Assembly: GCF_007991635.1 (NCBI RefSeq)
Contig: NZ_BJYS01000037.1
Span: forward strand, 1 to 64,000
Origin: Adhaeribacter aerolatus
Lineage (GTDB): Bacteria > Bacteroidota > Bacteroidia > Cytophagales > Hymenobacteraceae
Direction: 5' to 3'
DNA length: 64,000 bases
The notes under the pieces are model-generated. The model worked only from the letters and a program-made list of their open reading frames with translations. It did no database searches and had not been told where the DNA came from. Position 1 is the first letter of the stretch; each line of letters starts with the position of its first letter. Positions 1 through 8,026 of this stretch are shown here, one piece after another. Position numbers and translations under genes: made by a program.

Positions 1-1354
1 CCAGTTAGCTGATGTGTTTACCAGATAAAAGATTGACCAGCGTTTTAGATAAACTTACTGCCGCATCAGCCAGCGGCAACATTTAACCCTGCGTAAGTTA
101 TCTCAGGACCCTAAGGAGGAGATACAGTTTGGCCGTTTTATTAGGAATAAACGCGTAACCATGCTTGGTTTAGAATCATTAATTTATGAGCAGTTTCGTT
201 TTGCTTGTCCTGCCAGCGGACATTTGCTGCTGATAGAGGACACTTCCCAACTGACTTTTAACCTGGAACGCAAAATCACCGGCCTTGGCAAGATAGATAA
301 AGGGCAGGTGCAGGGCTTTTATTTGCATCCGGTCCTTGGCCTGAATGCTGGTGACGGTGCCTGTTGTGGCTTGGCTTCAGTAACCACTTATCAGCGGGAA
401 TATAACCAACCAGCACTACGCGGCAACAGGTAAAGCGCCTGAACTACCAAGTTTTTTTTGAGGATAAAGAGAGTTACCGCTGGTACCAGGCTATTGCAAC
501 AGCCTTGCAGAACTGTCCAGTCACCGTAGCCAAAACAGTGATAGCTGACCGGGATGCTGATATTTTCCCGCTGCTAACGAGTCTGCAGGATTTAGGGGTA
601 GATTATATCCTCCGTTCTAGGCATAACCGTCCTGTGGCACCCGCAGGTAAACTTTACCAACTGGTAAACACGCTTTCCCAGCAGTACCGGTTTTCGGTGC
701 CCTTACCAGCCACCGACAAAAGAAGTGCTCACACAGCTGTGCTGCAGGTAAGTTTTGGCCAGGTGGTGCTAGTCAGCTACTAAAAGCCGCCAGCCGCAAC
801 CAATGGCTCACCCCTGCTGGGTAGTAAAGGTACAAGAAGATGCTTGCAGTGTCGTCAAGCAGGAAGAACCCATAAGTTGGCTGCTGCTTACTTCTCATTT
901 GGTTGAGAAGCCGCAACAGGCTTTGCAAATAATAGCATATTACCAACAGCGCTGGCACATTGAGCAGGTTTTCCGCACGCTGAAAACAAAGGGTTTACGC
1001 TTGGAGGGAAGTCAGGTGCACACGGAGGCAGCGCTTAAAAAGTTGCTGCTGCTGGCGCTCATCGCAGCTGTCAAGGTAGTACAACTGATACGAGCCCGCG
1101 ATGGTACTACCACCCAAACGATGGCCGATGTCTTCACGCCAGCCGAGCAGCAAGTACTCGGCCAGCTTAATGTCACGCTGCAGGGTAAAACTGACAAGTT
1201 GAAGAACCCTTTCCAACCAGACTCGCTGGCTTTTGCCGCCTGGATTATTGCTAGACTAAGCGGGTGGAGCGGTTATCAAAGGCAAAGACCTCCTGGTCCC
1301 ATTGATTTTCTCATCGGTTTGCAGCGCTTTCAGGAGAGGTGTCAAGGCTACTGA
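1..1354 (+). pseudogene. Broken IS4-family (Tn5/IS50-like) transposase
   Basis: The reading frame is broken into at least three pieces (about 62-433, 505-783 and 768-1354), with frame changes near 390-505 and 765-775 and stops in the N-terminal part. Joined, the pieces read like a Tn5/IS50-type DDE transposase. There is an N-terminal DKRLTSVLDKL segment near position 24 in a third frame, an IEDTSQLTF segment with the first catalytic Asp, and DRDADIF with the second Asp. The C-terminal YYQQRWHIEQVFRTLK block carries the Y-R-E-K signature of IS4 transposases. The start may lie before the window. The gene cannot make a full protein as read, so it is a decayed mobile element bordering the sulfatase cluster. 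Sequencing error could explain one shift but hardly all of them. Confidence 0.85.
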
Positions 1355-1367
1355 CTCGCTCATTCCG

Positions 1368-1395
1368 CTTGATTTGTGTATATACTCTAGGTCAG
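1368..1395. repeat. Probable IS right-end terminal repeat
   Basis: Read on the minus strand from 1395, this 28-base stretch begins CTGAC and contains TATATACACAA. As I recall, the Tn5/IS50 outside end begins CTGACTCTTATACACAA, so the resemblance fits the transposase type just upstream. The stretch lies 14 bases after the transposase stop, where an IS end is expected. The other end is outside the window, so the pairing cannot be verified. Confidence 0.5.
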
Positions 1396-1420
1396 GGGAC
1401 AAACCGAAAAGGAGAATCAT

Positions 1421-1498
1421 ATGGCTTCTAAACTATTATTGTTAAAAAAGCCAACAGTGCATACATTCATTAAATTTCATTCAATGAGCATCTGCTAA
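1421..1498 (+). CDS. Possible 25-residue peptide, unrecognised
   Basis: A short frame starts at an ATG 7 bases after an AAAAGGAG sequence, an unusually good Shine-Dalgarno match for this window. It ends at a TAA at 1496-1498. It begins MASKLLLLKKP and has no recognisable domain. It lies between the IS end and the convergent sulfatase. It could be a chance frame or the stump of a gene cut by the insertion. Low confidence. Confidence 0.2.
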   Translation: MASKLLLLKKPTVHTFIKFHSMSIC

Positions 1499-1526
1499 GT
1501 GCAGTACTGATCCCTGTTCCTTCTTT

Positions 1527-2984
1527 CTATAACTTACCGGGTTCTCTCACATTTTCTCCTGTTATTTTCAGAATTTCATCGCCCAGATCCTTGCGGGCCA
1601 CATCGGCGAGTGCTTTCAACTCTGTTACAATGTCGGGGTACATTTCTTTTACATCGTAGCGTTCGCCGGGATCTCGCCGGAGATCGTAAAGGGCAAAATC
1701 TGTTTTTTGCTCACCGGTTTTCCCGGGTACGCCATTATGGCCAGGCATAAAACCTTCATACGTCCGGTAGGTATGGGGCAGCATTAATTTCCACTGCTCC
1801 TGCCGCACCCCTTCCAAACCATTGCCATAATAATAGAAAGCTTTGCGGGGATTGGCCTGGGGCTGACCGGTCAGCAGGGAAACAATATTTACGCCATCAA
1901 TCTTCTTTTGGGGCAAGGCAGCGCCCGAAATAGCAGCCAGGGTTGGCAGAATATCGATGGTAGCGGCCAATTCATTACAAACCGTGCCGGGCGGAATATG
2001 CCCCGGCCACTTCATAATGGCAGGCACCCGGTGTCCGCCTTCCCAGGTGGTGGCTTTTCCTTCGCGCAAGCCCCCCGTAGAACCGGCATGGTTACCAAAA
2101 TTAAACCAAGGCCCATTATCTGAAGTAAAAATTACCAGCGTGTTTTTGGTTAAACCATTTTGCTCCAAAGCCTGCAACACCTGACCCACCGACCAATCTA
2201 TTTCCATCAGGACATCGCCGTACAAGCCTTGCTTACTTTTGCCCTTAAATTTGCTTGAAACTGCCAGCGGCACGTGCGGCATAGAATGCGGCATATATAA
2301 AAAGAAAGGTTTGCTTTTATTCTTTTGAATAAACCCTACGGCCTGTTCGGTATAAATAGTCGTCAGTTCGGCCTGATCTTCCAAAGTATTAATTTCCCGG
2401 AACTTTTCATTACCTCTAATTAAAGGCAGCGGCGGAAAACTGGCTTTCCGGGCGTTAGTTTCCGGGGTAGCTTTCGTGCCATCATAGTTTAAATGCCACA
2501 TATCGTTGGAGTAAGGCAAGCCCACGTACTCATCGAAACCCTGCTGCAGGGGCAGAAACTTTTGATGGTGACCCAAATGCCATTTACCAAAAATAGCCGT
2601 GGCATAACCCCGCTTTTTTAATATTTCGGCAATGGTTTCTTCTTCGGGGTTTAAACCTACGGTAGCCAACGGACTTAAAGCCCCCTCTATACTTACCCGG
2701 TTGGCATAACAGCCGGTTAATAAGGCCGCCCGGGATGCGCTGCAAATAGCATGCGCCACATTAAAATTAGTAAAACGGCGGCCCTCCGCAGCCAGCTTAT
2801 CCAGATTCGGGGTGCTATACGCCAGGGTACCATAACTGCCCAAATCGCCATAGCCCATGTCATCGGCAAATATTAGCACTACGTTGGGCCGTTCTGCCTT
2901 ATTATTTAAAGGCGCTTTTTGGGCAGACGCGTAACTAACCATTAAACTGCCGGTAAGGGCCAGCCAAATTAGTTTTACTTTCAT
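1527..2984 (-). CDS. Secreted arylsulfatase (family S1, arylsulfatase A/GALNS type)
   Basis: Family S1 sulfatase of 485 residues that hydrolyses a sulfate ester, probably on a glycan, in the periplasm. An N-terminal signal peptide ends near ASAQ (residue 22). The metal site starts with ADDMGYGD (Asp41, Asp42). The formylglycine motif is Cys81-SASRAALLTG, with Ala in place of the usual Pro at +2. FGKWHLGHH and SDNGP supply further active-site residues. The C-terminal DPGERYDV block is typical of the family. It is the last gene of the minus-strand sulfatase run, downstream of the 3070-4953 gene, with a hairpin in the gap. Cys-type sulfatases need a formylglycine-generating enzyme or anSME, and neither is in this window. 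Substrate position is unknown. Confidence 0.93.
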   Translation of the reverse strand: MKVKLIWLALTGSLMVSYASAQKAPLNNKAERPNVVLIFADDMGYGDLGSYGTLAYSTPNLDKLAAEGRRFTNFNVAHAICSASRAALLTGCYANRVSIEGALSPLATVGLNPEEETIAEILKKRGYATAIFGKWHLGHHQKFLPLQQGFDEYVGLPYSNDMWHLNYDGTKATPETNARKASFPPLPLIRGNEKFREINTLEDQAELTTIYTEQAVGFIQKNKSKPFFLYMPHSMPHVPLAVSSKFKGKSKQGLYGDVLMEIDWSVGQVLQALEQNGLTKNTLVIFTSDNGPWFNFGNHAGSTGGLREGKATTWEGGHRVPAIMKWPGHIPPGTVCNELAATIDILPTLAAISGAALPQKKIDGVNIVSLLTGQPQANPRKAFYYYGNGLEGVRQEQWKLMLPHTYRTYEGFMPGHNGVPGKTGEQKTDFALYDLRRDPGERYDVKEMYPDIVTELKALADVARKDLGDEILKITGENVREPGKL

Positions 2985-3040
2985 GTTGAATCAGCTATTC
3001 GGGACTGGTACTTCTTAAAATTCTATTAAAGCAGGGGCTA

Positions 3041-3065
3041 GCAGAAAGAGCGGGTACCTTTCTGC
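3041..3065 (-). terminator. Hairpin after HEAT-sulfatase gene
   Basis: Perfect 8-bp inverted repeat GCAGAAAG/CTTTCTGC (3041-3048 and 3058-3065) with a 9-base loop. It lies 4 bases past the stop of the upstream sulfatase gene on the minus strand. No long T-run follows at once, so it may attenuate rather than fully terminate. Confidence 0.4.
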
Positions 3066-3069
3066 CAAT

Positions 3070-4953
3070 TTATTTTTGCGCCGTTGCTTCCAGTTTAGAG
3101 ATTAGGGCTTGTGCTGCCCGGATATCATAGTCGAACCTTTTATCTAAGATGGAATTTTTATCATTTTTGGCAAGAGAAGCAAACTGGCGGATGGCCGGTA
3201 AGGCCGGGCGGGCCTTCGCTCCCATGTTTTCCAGAATATTTAAAGCCTGCACCCGGGCGTGCAGGTTATTACTGGCCAAGGCTTGCGACAGTACGGGCAA
3301 CGCTTTCGTCTCATCTCCCAACCCACTTATTGCTTCGGCCGCTGCAATGCGCACCGCCGGTTCCGGGTCTTGTAACAAAGCATTAAGTTTGGCTTTTGCG
3401 GCGGCGGCTTTTGGCCCCAGAATAATACAGCCGGTAACGGCCCAATAACGCACCACCGGATTCTGGTGATTCAACCTTTCTGTTAGCTTATTTAAAACGC
3501 TTGCATCGCGGGTTGTAGCCATTTCAGCGGTTTCCAGGATGTTAGCTAAGGGGTATTTTTCGGTGCGGGCATATTCATAAATACTGCCGGTTTTCGCAAT
3601 CTCGTATAGCATGGCTTCCGGAATAAACCCCGCATCTTTTGTTTGGAGCAAATAATTACGGTTATCAGTCCGCATTTTTTCCAGGACCTGCTTATATTCC
3701 GGCTTTCCGGCCAGGTTATTAATATTATGCGGGTCGGTGGTTACATCGTAGAGTTCTTCGGTTGGCTTGGGTTCCCAAAACCGGGATTGATCTTGGTTTA
3801 ACTGTCCGGCCTGGTAGGCTTTTTGCCACGAAACCATAGACGGGGCCTGCCACAAATAAGAAATATATTGGCCGTATATTTTATGGGGCATATAATTGCG
3901 GACATACCGGTATTTTTTATCCCGGATAGAGCGTACCAAATCAATGCGTTCATCCATCCGGCCCCGAAAACCAAAGGCATATTCTTCGGGTGCTGCCTGT
4001 TGTTTTCCCAAAAAAGGCTTACCCTGCATATAAGCAGGAACCTTCACATTAACTAAACTTAAAACGGTCGGACCAAAATCCTTAAAAGAGACCAACCGGT
4101 CAATTCGGGAGCCAGGTTTTCCAGGAGCCAAAGCGCTATATTTTTCGGGTACCCGGATAATTAAAGGAACGTTTAAGCCCGATTCGTAGATAAAACGCTT
4201 GCTCCGTCCCAATACCCCGCCATTATCGCTATAATAAAAAACGATGGTGTTATCGGCCAGGCCAGCTTCCTCTAATTCCTGCAGCAATTGGCCTACTTGT
4301 TCATCCATGGTTTGCAGTTTGTCATAATATTGCGCCCAATCGTGTTTCATCTCGGCCGTGCGCGGATGATACGGCGGAATGGTCACTTTTTCAGGGTCGT
4401 GTTTTAAGGAAGGCAGCGGCTTGTGAATATTGCTTTCGTGAGATACCTGCAAGTTAAATACGGCAAAAAAAGGCTGTCCGGGCTTACGGTTTTTATAGGT
4501 AGCTTTTCCGCTCGATTCGTCCCATGCTTCCGGCTGATCGATGGTGTTATAGTCTTTTTTGGCATTATTGCTCGTGTAATAACCAGCTTCTCTTAAATAA
4601 CGCGGAAAAAACTTAACAAAGCCTGGTACCGGATATTCGCTCCGCATGTTTTCGGTACCCAAAGAAGAGGCCAGCATGCCGGTAATAAGCGTAGAGCGCG
4701 ATGGAGCACAAACCGGGGCCGCACAAAAAGCATTTTCGTATAAAACACCTTGCGTGGCCAATTTATCAATATTGGGGGTAGTCGCAAATTTATCGCCGTA
4801 GCAACCCAGCAAAGGACTGTTGTCTTCGCTTACAATCCAGAGAATGTTAGGTCGCTCTTGCGTTTGTTGCGCTTTAATCTTAATAGAGCCCAATAAGAGG
4901 AGCGTAATAGCAATAATGTATTTTGACATATTTTTCATACTGACTTTATTCAT
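3070..4953 (-). CDS. Secreted sulfatase with C-terminal HEAT-repeat domain
   Basis: Family S1 sulfatase of 627 residues, about 130-150 longer than its neighbours. A signal peptide ends near KAQ (residue 29). The sulfatase domain (about 35-460) has SEDNSP in place of the common ADD, the formylglycine motif Cys82-APSRSTLITG, an NNAKKDYN segment and SDNGGVLGRSKRFIYESGLNVP. The last blocks resemble N-sulfoglucosamine sulfohydrolases. From about residue 478 the protein continues as three to four HEAT-like helical repeats (VRYWAVTG, VRIAAAEAISGLGD, ARVQALNILENMG), a protein- or glycan-binding scaffold. The start overlaps the upstream stop in an ATGA arrangement, suggesting translational coupling; Met6 (position 4938) is an alternative start. 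Substrate unknown. Confidence 0.93.
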   Translation of the reverse strand: MNKVSMKNMSKYIIAITLLLLGSIKIKAQQTQERPNILWIVSEDNSPLLGCYGDKFATTPNIDKLATQGVLYENAFCAAPVCAPSRSTLITGMLASSLGTENMRSEYPVPGFVKFFPRYLREAGYYTSNNAKKDYNTIDQPEAWDESSGKATYKNRKPGQPFFAVFNLQVSHESNIHKPLPSLKHDPEKVTIPPYHPRTAEMKHDWAQYYDKLQTMDEQVGQLLQELEEAGLADNTIVFYYSDNGGVLGRSKRFIYESGLNVPLIIRVPEKYSALAPGKPGSRIDRLVSFKDFGPTVLSLVNVKVPAYMQGKPFLGKQQAAPEEYAFGFRGRMDERIDLVRSIRDKKYRYVRNYMPHKIYGQYISYLWQAPSMVSWQKAYQAGQLNQDQSRFWEPKPTEELYDVTTDPHNINNLAGKPEYKQVLEKMRTDNRNYLLQTKDAGFIPEAMLYEIAKTGSIYEYARTEKYPLANILETAEMATTRDASVLNKLTERLNHQNPVVRYWAVTGCIILGPKAAAAKAKLNALLQDPEPAVRIAAAEAISGLGDETKALPVLSQALASNNLHARVQALNILENMGAKARPALPAIRQFASLAKNDKNSILDKRFDYDIRAAQALISKLEATAQK

Positions 4954-6410
4954 TTAGGCTTATTTTCGTTTGTTGCCCCGGCTTTTACTCCGGGCATTTC
5001 CCCGCGTATTTGTCTATCTTTTCCTAAGGTTTTGCCGGTTTCCCGGTCAAACCAATCTTTGGTCAGGTTTTCCGGCGTATTGTCTTTGGTTTCGTTTCGC
5101 CAGTTCGCCAAAGTGGTTCTGAGGGTTTTTAACTCCTGCTGGTATTCGGGCAGGGAGGCTACATTAAGGAGCTGCATCGGATCTTTTTGGCAATTATATA
5201 ATTCCTCGTATGGGCGCGGCACCATAAAAACATCAGCCTGAGCTGGGGTAAGTTTACCTTGGTTGCGTAGTTCCTTTAAATCTGTAAAAGCAGGGCTGTT
5301 GTTAGAATCTGCCGGGCCGTGGTTACTTAAATTAGGGCGGGAATTCAGCACATACATAAAATTTTTGCTCTGCACCATCCGCTCGTGGGCTTCGTAGTCG
5401 TGCCAGTTGTGTTCCGAAAATACATACTGCCGAAATTCGAGTGCCGGATCTTTGAATAATTTGGTAAAGCTTTTTCCTTGAAATTCAGATGGAGATTTAA
5501 GTCCGCCAAGCTCCAGTAAGGTTGGGGCTATGTCAATTACACTTAGCAGGCTTTTACTAACACTACCCGGTTGCGGGATGCCCGCATCCCACTTAATAAT
5601 GAAAGGCGTTTTCATGCCGCTATCGTACACCCGGCTTTTGCTGCGCGGAAAAGGCCGCCCGTTATCGGCCATAATCATAATTAAAGTATTTTTTTCAATT
5701 CCCTGCCTCTTTAACTCCTGCATTACTTCTCCTATATAAAAATCGAACCGGGCAATTTCGTTATAGTAAGAAGCTATATCTTTCCGGGTAGCTTCGGTAT
5801 CGGCCAGGTAAGGTGGCACAATTACTTTAGCCGGGTCGTGCGGCGTACCAAAATTATCGGCTTGCCACGGCCGGTGCGCATCAATAGCAGCTAACCAGGC
5901 AAATATTGGTTTGTCTTTGGGCCTTTCCTGCAAGCATTTCACCCATCTCTCTTCTGCCCCGGTGCCGCCTTCCTGCATCTCGTACGCCTTATCAAAAGCC
6001 CGCAAGGCCGGTGCTCCAAAATGAGATTTGCCGGCCTGAACCGTATAATAACCAGCTTCTTTGAGCAGCAGCGGAAAGGGGATTTGCTCGGCCGGCAGCG
6101 GGGTATGTAATTCGGCCGCCCCGGTATTATGCGGATAGCGGCCGGAAATAATACTATTGCGGCTGGGGCTACAGGAACTCGTGGTTAAGTAAGCGTTATC
6201 GAATCGAATACCCTGTTTCGCAATTTTATCAATATTAGGTGTTCGTACGGCCGGATTTCCATAACACCCAATATCATCCCAGCTCACATCATCGGCAATT
6301 ATAAATATTATATTGGGTCTTTTATCACTCTTTACCTGCCCCAGGATCAGATTTGGAAAACAAAAAAAGGATAGGCTCAGAAAGATAAAAAAAGGTATAT
6401 TTTTATTCAT
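4950..6410 (-). CDS. Secreted sulfatase, N-sulfoglucosamine sulfohydrolase-like
   Basis: Family S1 sulfatase of 486 residues. A signal peptide ends near LILGQ (residue 25). IADDVSWDDIGCYG gives the metal ligands and Cys80-SPSRNSIISG is the formylglycine motif. VQAGKSHFG and ADNGRPFPRSKSRVYDSGMKTPF follow; the FPRxK...YxxG pattern is the one I associate with SGSH-like N-sulfatases. It sits downstream of a susC-susD pair (6550-11245), separated from susD by a strong hairpin, and its stop overlaps the start of the HEAT-sulfatase by ATGA. The two sulfatases are therefore probably made together. True N-sulfatase activity is inference; bacterial relatives act on O-sulfates too. Confidence 0.93.
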   Translation of the reverse strand: MNKNIPFFIFLSLSFFCFPNLILGQVKSDKRPNIIFIIADDVSWDDIGCYGNPAVRTPNIDKIAKQGIRFDNAYLTTSSCSPSRNSIISGRYPHNTGAAELHTPLPAEQIPFPLLLKEAGYYTVQAGKSHFGAPALRAFDKAYEMQEGGTGAEERWVKCLQERPKDKPIFAWLAAIDAHRPWQADNFGTPHDPAKVIVPPYLADTEATRKDIASYYNEIARFDFYIGEVMQELKRQGIEKNTLIMIMADNGRPFPRSKSRVYDSGMKTPFIIKWDAGIPQPGSVSKSLLSVIDIAPTLLELGGLKSPSEFQGKSFTKLFKDPALEFRQYVFSEHNWHDYEAHERMVQSKNFMYVLNSRPNLSNHGPADSNNSPAFTDLKELRNQGKLTPAQADVFMVPRPYEELYNCQKDPMQLLNVASLPEYQQELKTLRTTLANWRNETKDNTPENLTKDWFDRETGKTLGKDRQIRGEMPGVKAGATNENKPK

Positions 6411-6501
6411 ACTGATCGAAACTAAAAGGGAATAGTTAAAATATCCAAAGGGAAACCTATTTATAGCACTTAACTTAAAAGCTACTTAGGTTCCGGTTAA
6501 G

Positions 6502-6543
6502 AAATATTCTCCTGCGGGCGGCTCTACCCTCAGGAGAATATTT
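6502..6543 (-). terminator. Strong hairpin directly after susD
   Basis: Perfect 13-bp inverted repeat (6502-6514 and 6531-6543, arms AAATATTCTCCTG and CAGGAGAATATTT), with an inner GGG/CCC pairing in the 16-base loop. It lies 7 bases past the susD stop. It probably ends or attenuates susCD transcription before the downstream sulfatases. Confidence 0.75.
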
Positions 6544-6549
6544 TTTATG

Positions 6550-8007
6550 TTAGTTATAACCCGGATTTTGCGTTATTTTCGGATTTACATCGATGGTACT
6601 AAGGGGTATCGGGAATAATATATTATCCTGGTTAATATTATAACCTTTGGCTTTCATCACCTCAATTGCCCGCCCGGTGCGCACCAAATCGAAAAACCGG
6701 TGAAATTCGAAAGCCAGTTCTACCCGACGCTCGTGTTCTAAGGCTTTGGCCAGGGTATTATATTGGGCGGGATAACCCGGCTGCCCAAATCCGGGCAATA
6801 CTACCCGGGCCCGCACCATATTTAAATAAGTTGGGTCTTCCGTAACTTCCGAAAGCATCAGCAGGATATCAGCATACCTTATAATCTCAAAATTCTGGCC
6901 GGGATTTCTCCAGGTAGGGTCAAAAAATTTAGGCGTCCAGGGGTAATCTACCGATTGGTTATTGGTTAAGTTAACAAAGCCCGGATTAACAGAGGCCACT
7001 TTTCTGGGATCTTTCGATTCAAATTCGTTCGTAATATCTTCCGTTGGCGTGTTAAAACCTTGGCCCAATAAGTTTTCGGTAGAACCAGGTAAATGAAAAG
7101 CGAAATGCCAGGGGGCATATAGTTCCTGGTGATTACTATTAGCCGCATTTACGCCGGCTAAATATTGCACCTCCAAAACCGATTCTTTGCTGTTTTTTGT
7201 ATTGGGCTGAAAATTGAAATTGTAATCATCGGTGTTAATGGTTCCGTTCCCATTGGCATCCAGAGAATATAAGTTACTATTTACGATTTCCCGTAATTCT
7301 TTTTCTGCATTCGCTTTATCGCCAATAGTTAGGTAAATTTTGGCTAATACGGCGGTTGCCCCGAATTTAGTAGTTCTGCCAATATTGGTTCCCGTATATT
7401 TCTCGGGCAAGGTATTTTTACAATATATCAGGTCGCCGATAATTTGTTTGTAAACAGCATCTTTGCTCTCGCGGAGGTAGCTATAACTTTGTTCGGCCGT
7501 TACCACTGATAGTACCAAGGGAACCTCTCCCCAGGCTCGTACCATATTAAAATAAATTAAGGACCTGACAAAAATAGCTTCTGCCTTTAGCCGCTCTTTT
7601 AGTTCAGGTTGCTGAAAAACGACGGTTGTTTTATCTAATTGCTCAATGGCATTGTTGCAAATAAAGATGGCATTGTAACAGTTTGCCCAGGCGGTTGCTA
7701 CCAACGGATTGTCGGTTCTTAGTTTAAACTCACTAATATCAATGGAATTGGTTCCTCCTCCGGCCGCAATTTTTATAAATGTATTATCGGACCTTAACTC
7801 GCCAAATAAATCGGCTATGCCCTGGGCATTATAAATAACCCGCATTTGCCGGTAAACATCATTCACGGCCTGTATAAACTGGCTTTCGGTCTTATAAAAA
7901 TTGCCTTCGGTCAGGCTGATTTTCGGATAAAGGTCCAGCTGTTCTTCTTTACAAGCTAATAAAGATAACAGCAGTACTATTGGGGTTATATATTTTATAC
8001 TTTTCAT
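6550..8007 (-). CDS. SusD/RagB-family glycan-binding lipoprotein
   Basis: Outer-membrane SusD-like lipoprotein that caps a SusC porin and binds oligosaccharide at the cell surface. Starting at the ATG at 8007 gives MKSIKYITPI, then a hydrophobic stretch and lipobox LLAC (Cys19). A start at 8037 is possible, but it would put ten charged residues before the signal and overlap the susC stop, so 8007 is preferred. The body has SusD hallmarks: LYPKISLTEGNFYKT, AIFVRSLIYFNMVRAWGEVPL, ADILLMLSEV, HERRVELAFEFHRFFDLVRTGRA, and the FPIPLSTID...TQNPGYN end. It lies 19 bases after its susC partner. Regulation: a strong hairpin follows. Confidence 0.93.
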   Translation of the reverse strand: MKSIKYITPIVLLLSLLACKEEQLDLYPKISLTEGNFYKTESQFIQAVNDVYRQMRVIYNAQGIADLFGELRSDNTFIKIAAGGGTNSIDISEFKLRTDNPLVATAWANCYNAIFICNNAIEQLDKTTVVFQQPELKERLKAEAIFVRSLIYFNMVRAWGEVPLVLSVVTAEQSYSYLRESKDAVYKQIIGDLIYCKNTLPEKYTGTNIGRTTKFGATAVLAKIYLTIGDKANAEKELREIVNSNLYSLDANGNGTINTDDYNFNFQPNTKNSKESVLEVQYLAGVNAANSNHQELYAPWHFAFHLPGSTENLLGQGFNTPTEDITNEFESKDPRKVASVNPGFVNLTNNQSVDYPWTPKFFDPTWRNPGQNFEIIRYADILLMLSEVTEDPTYLNMVRARVVLPGFGQPGYPAQYNTLAKALEHERRVELAFEFHRFFDLVRTGRAIEVMKAKGYNINQDNILFPIPLSTIDVNPKITQNPGYN

Positions 8008-8026
8008 ACGCTTAATTCTGATATTT

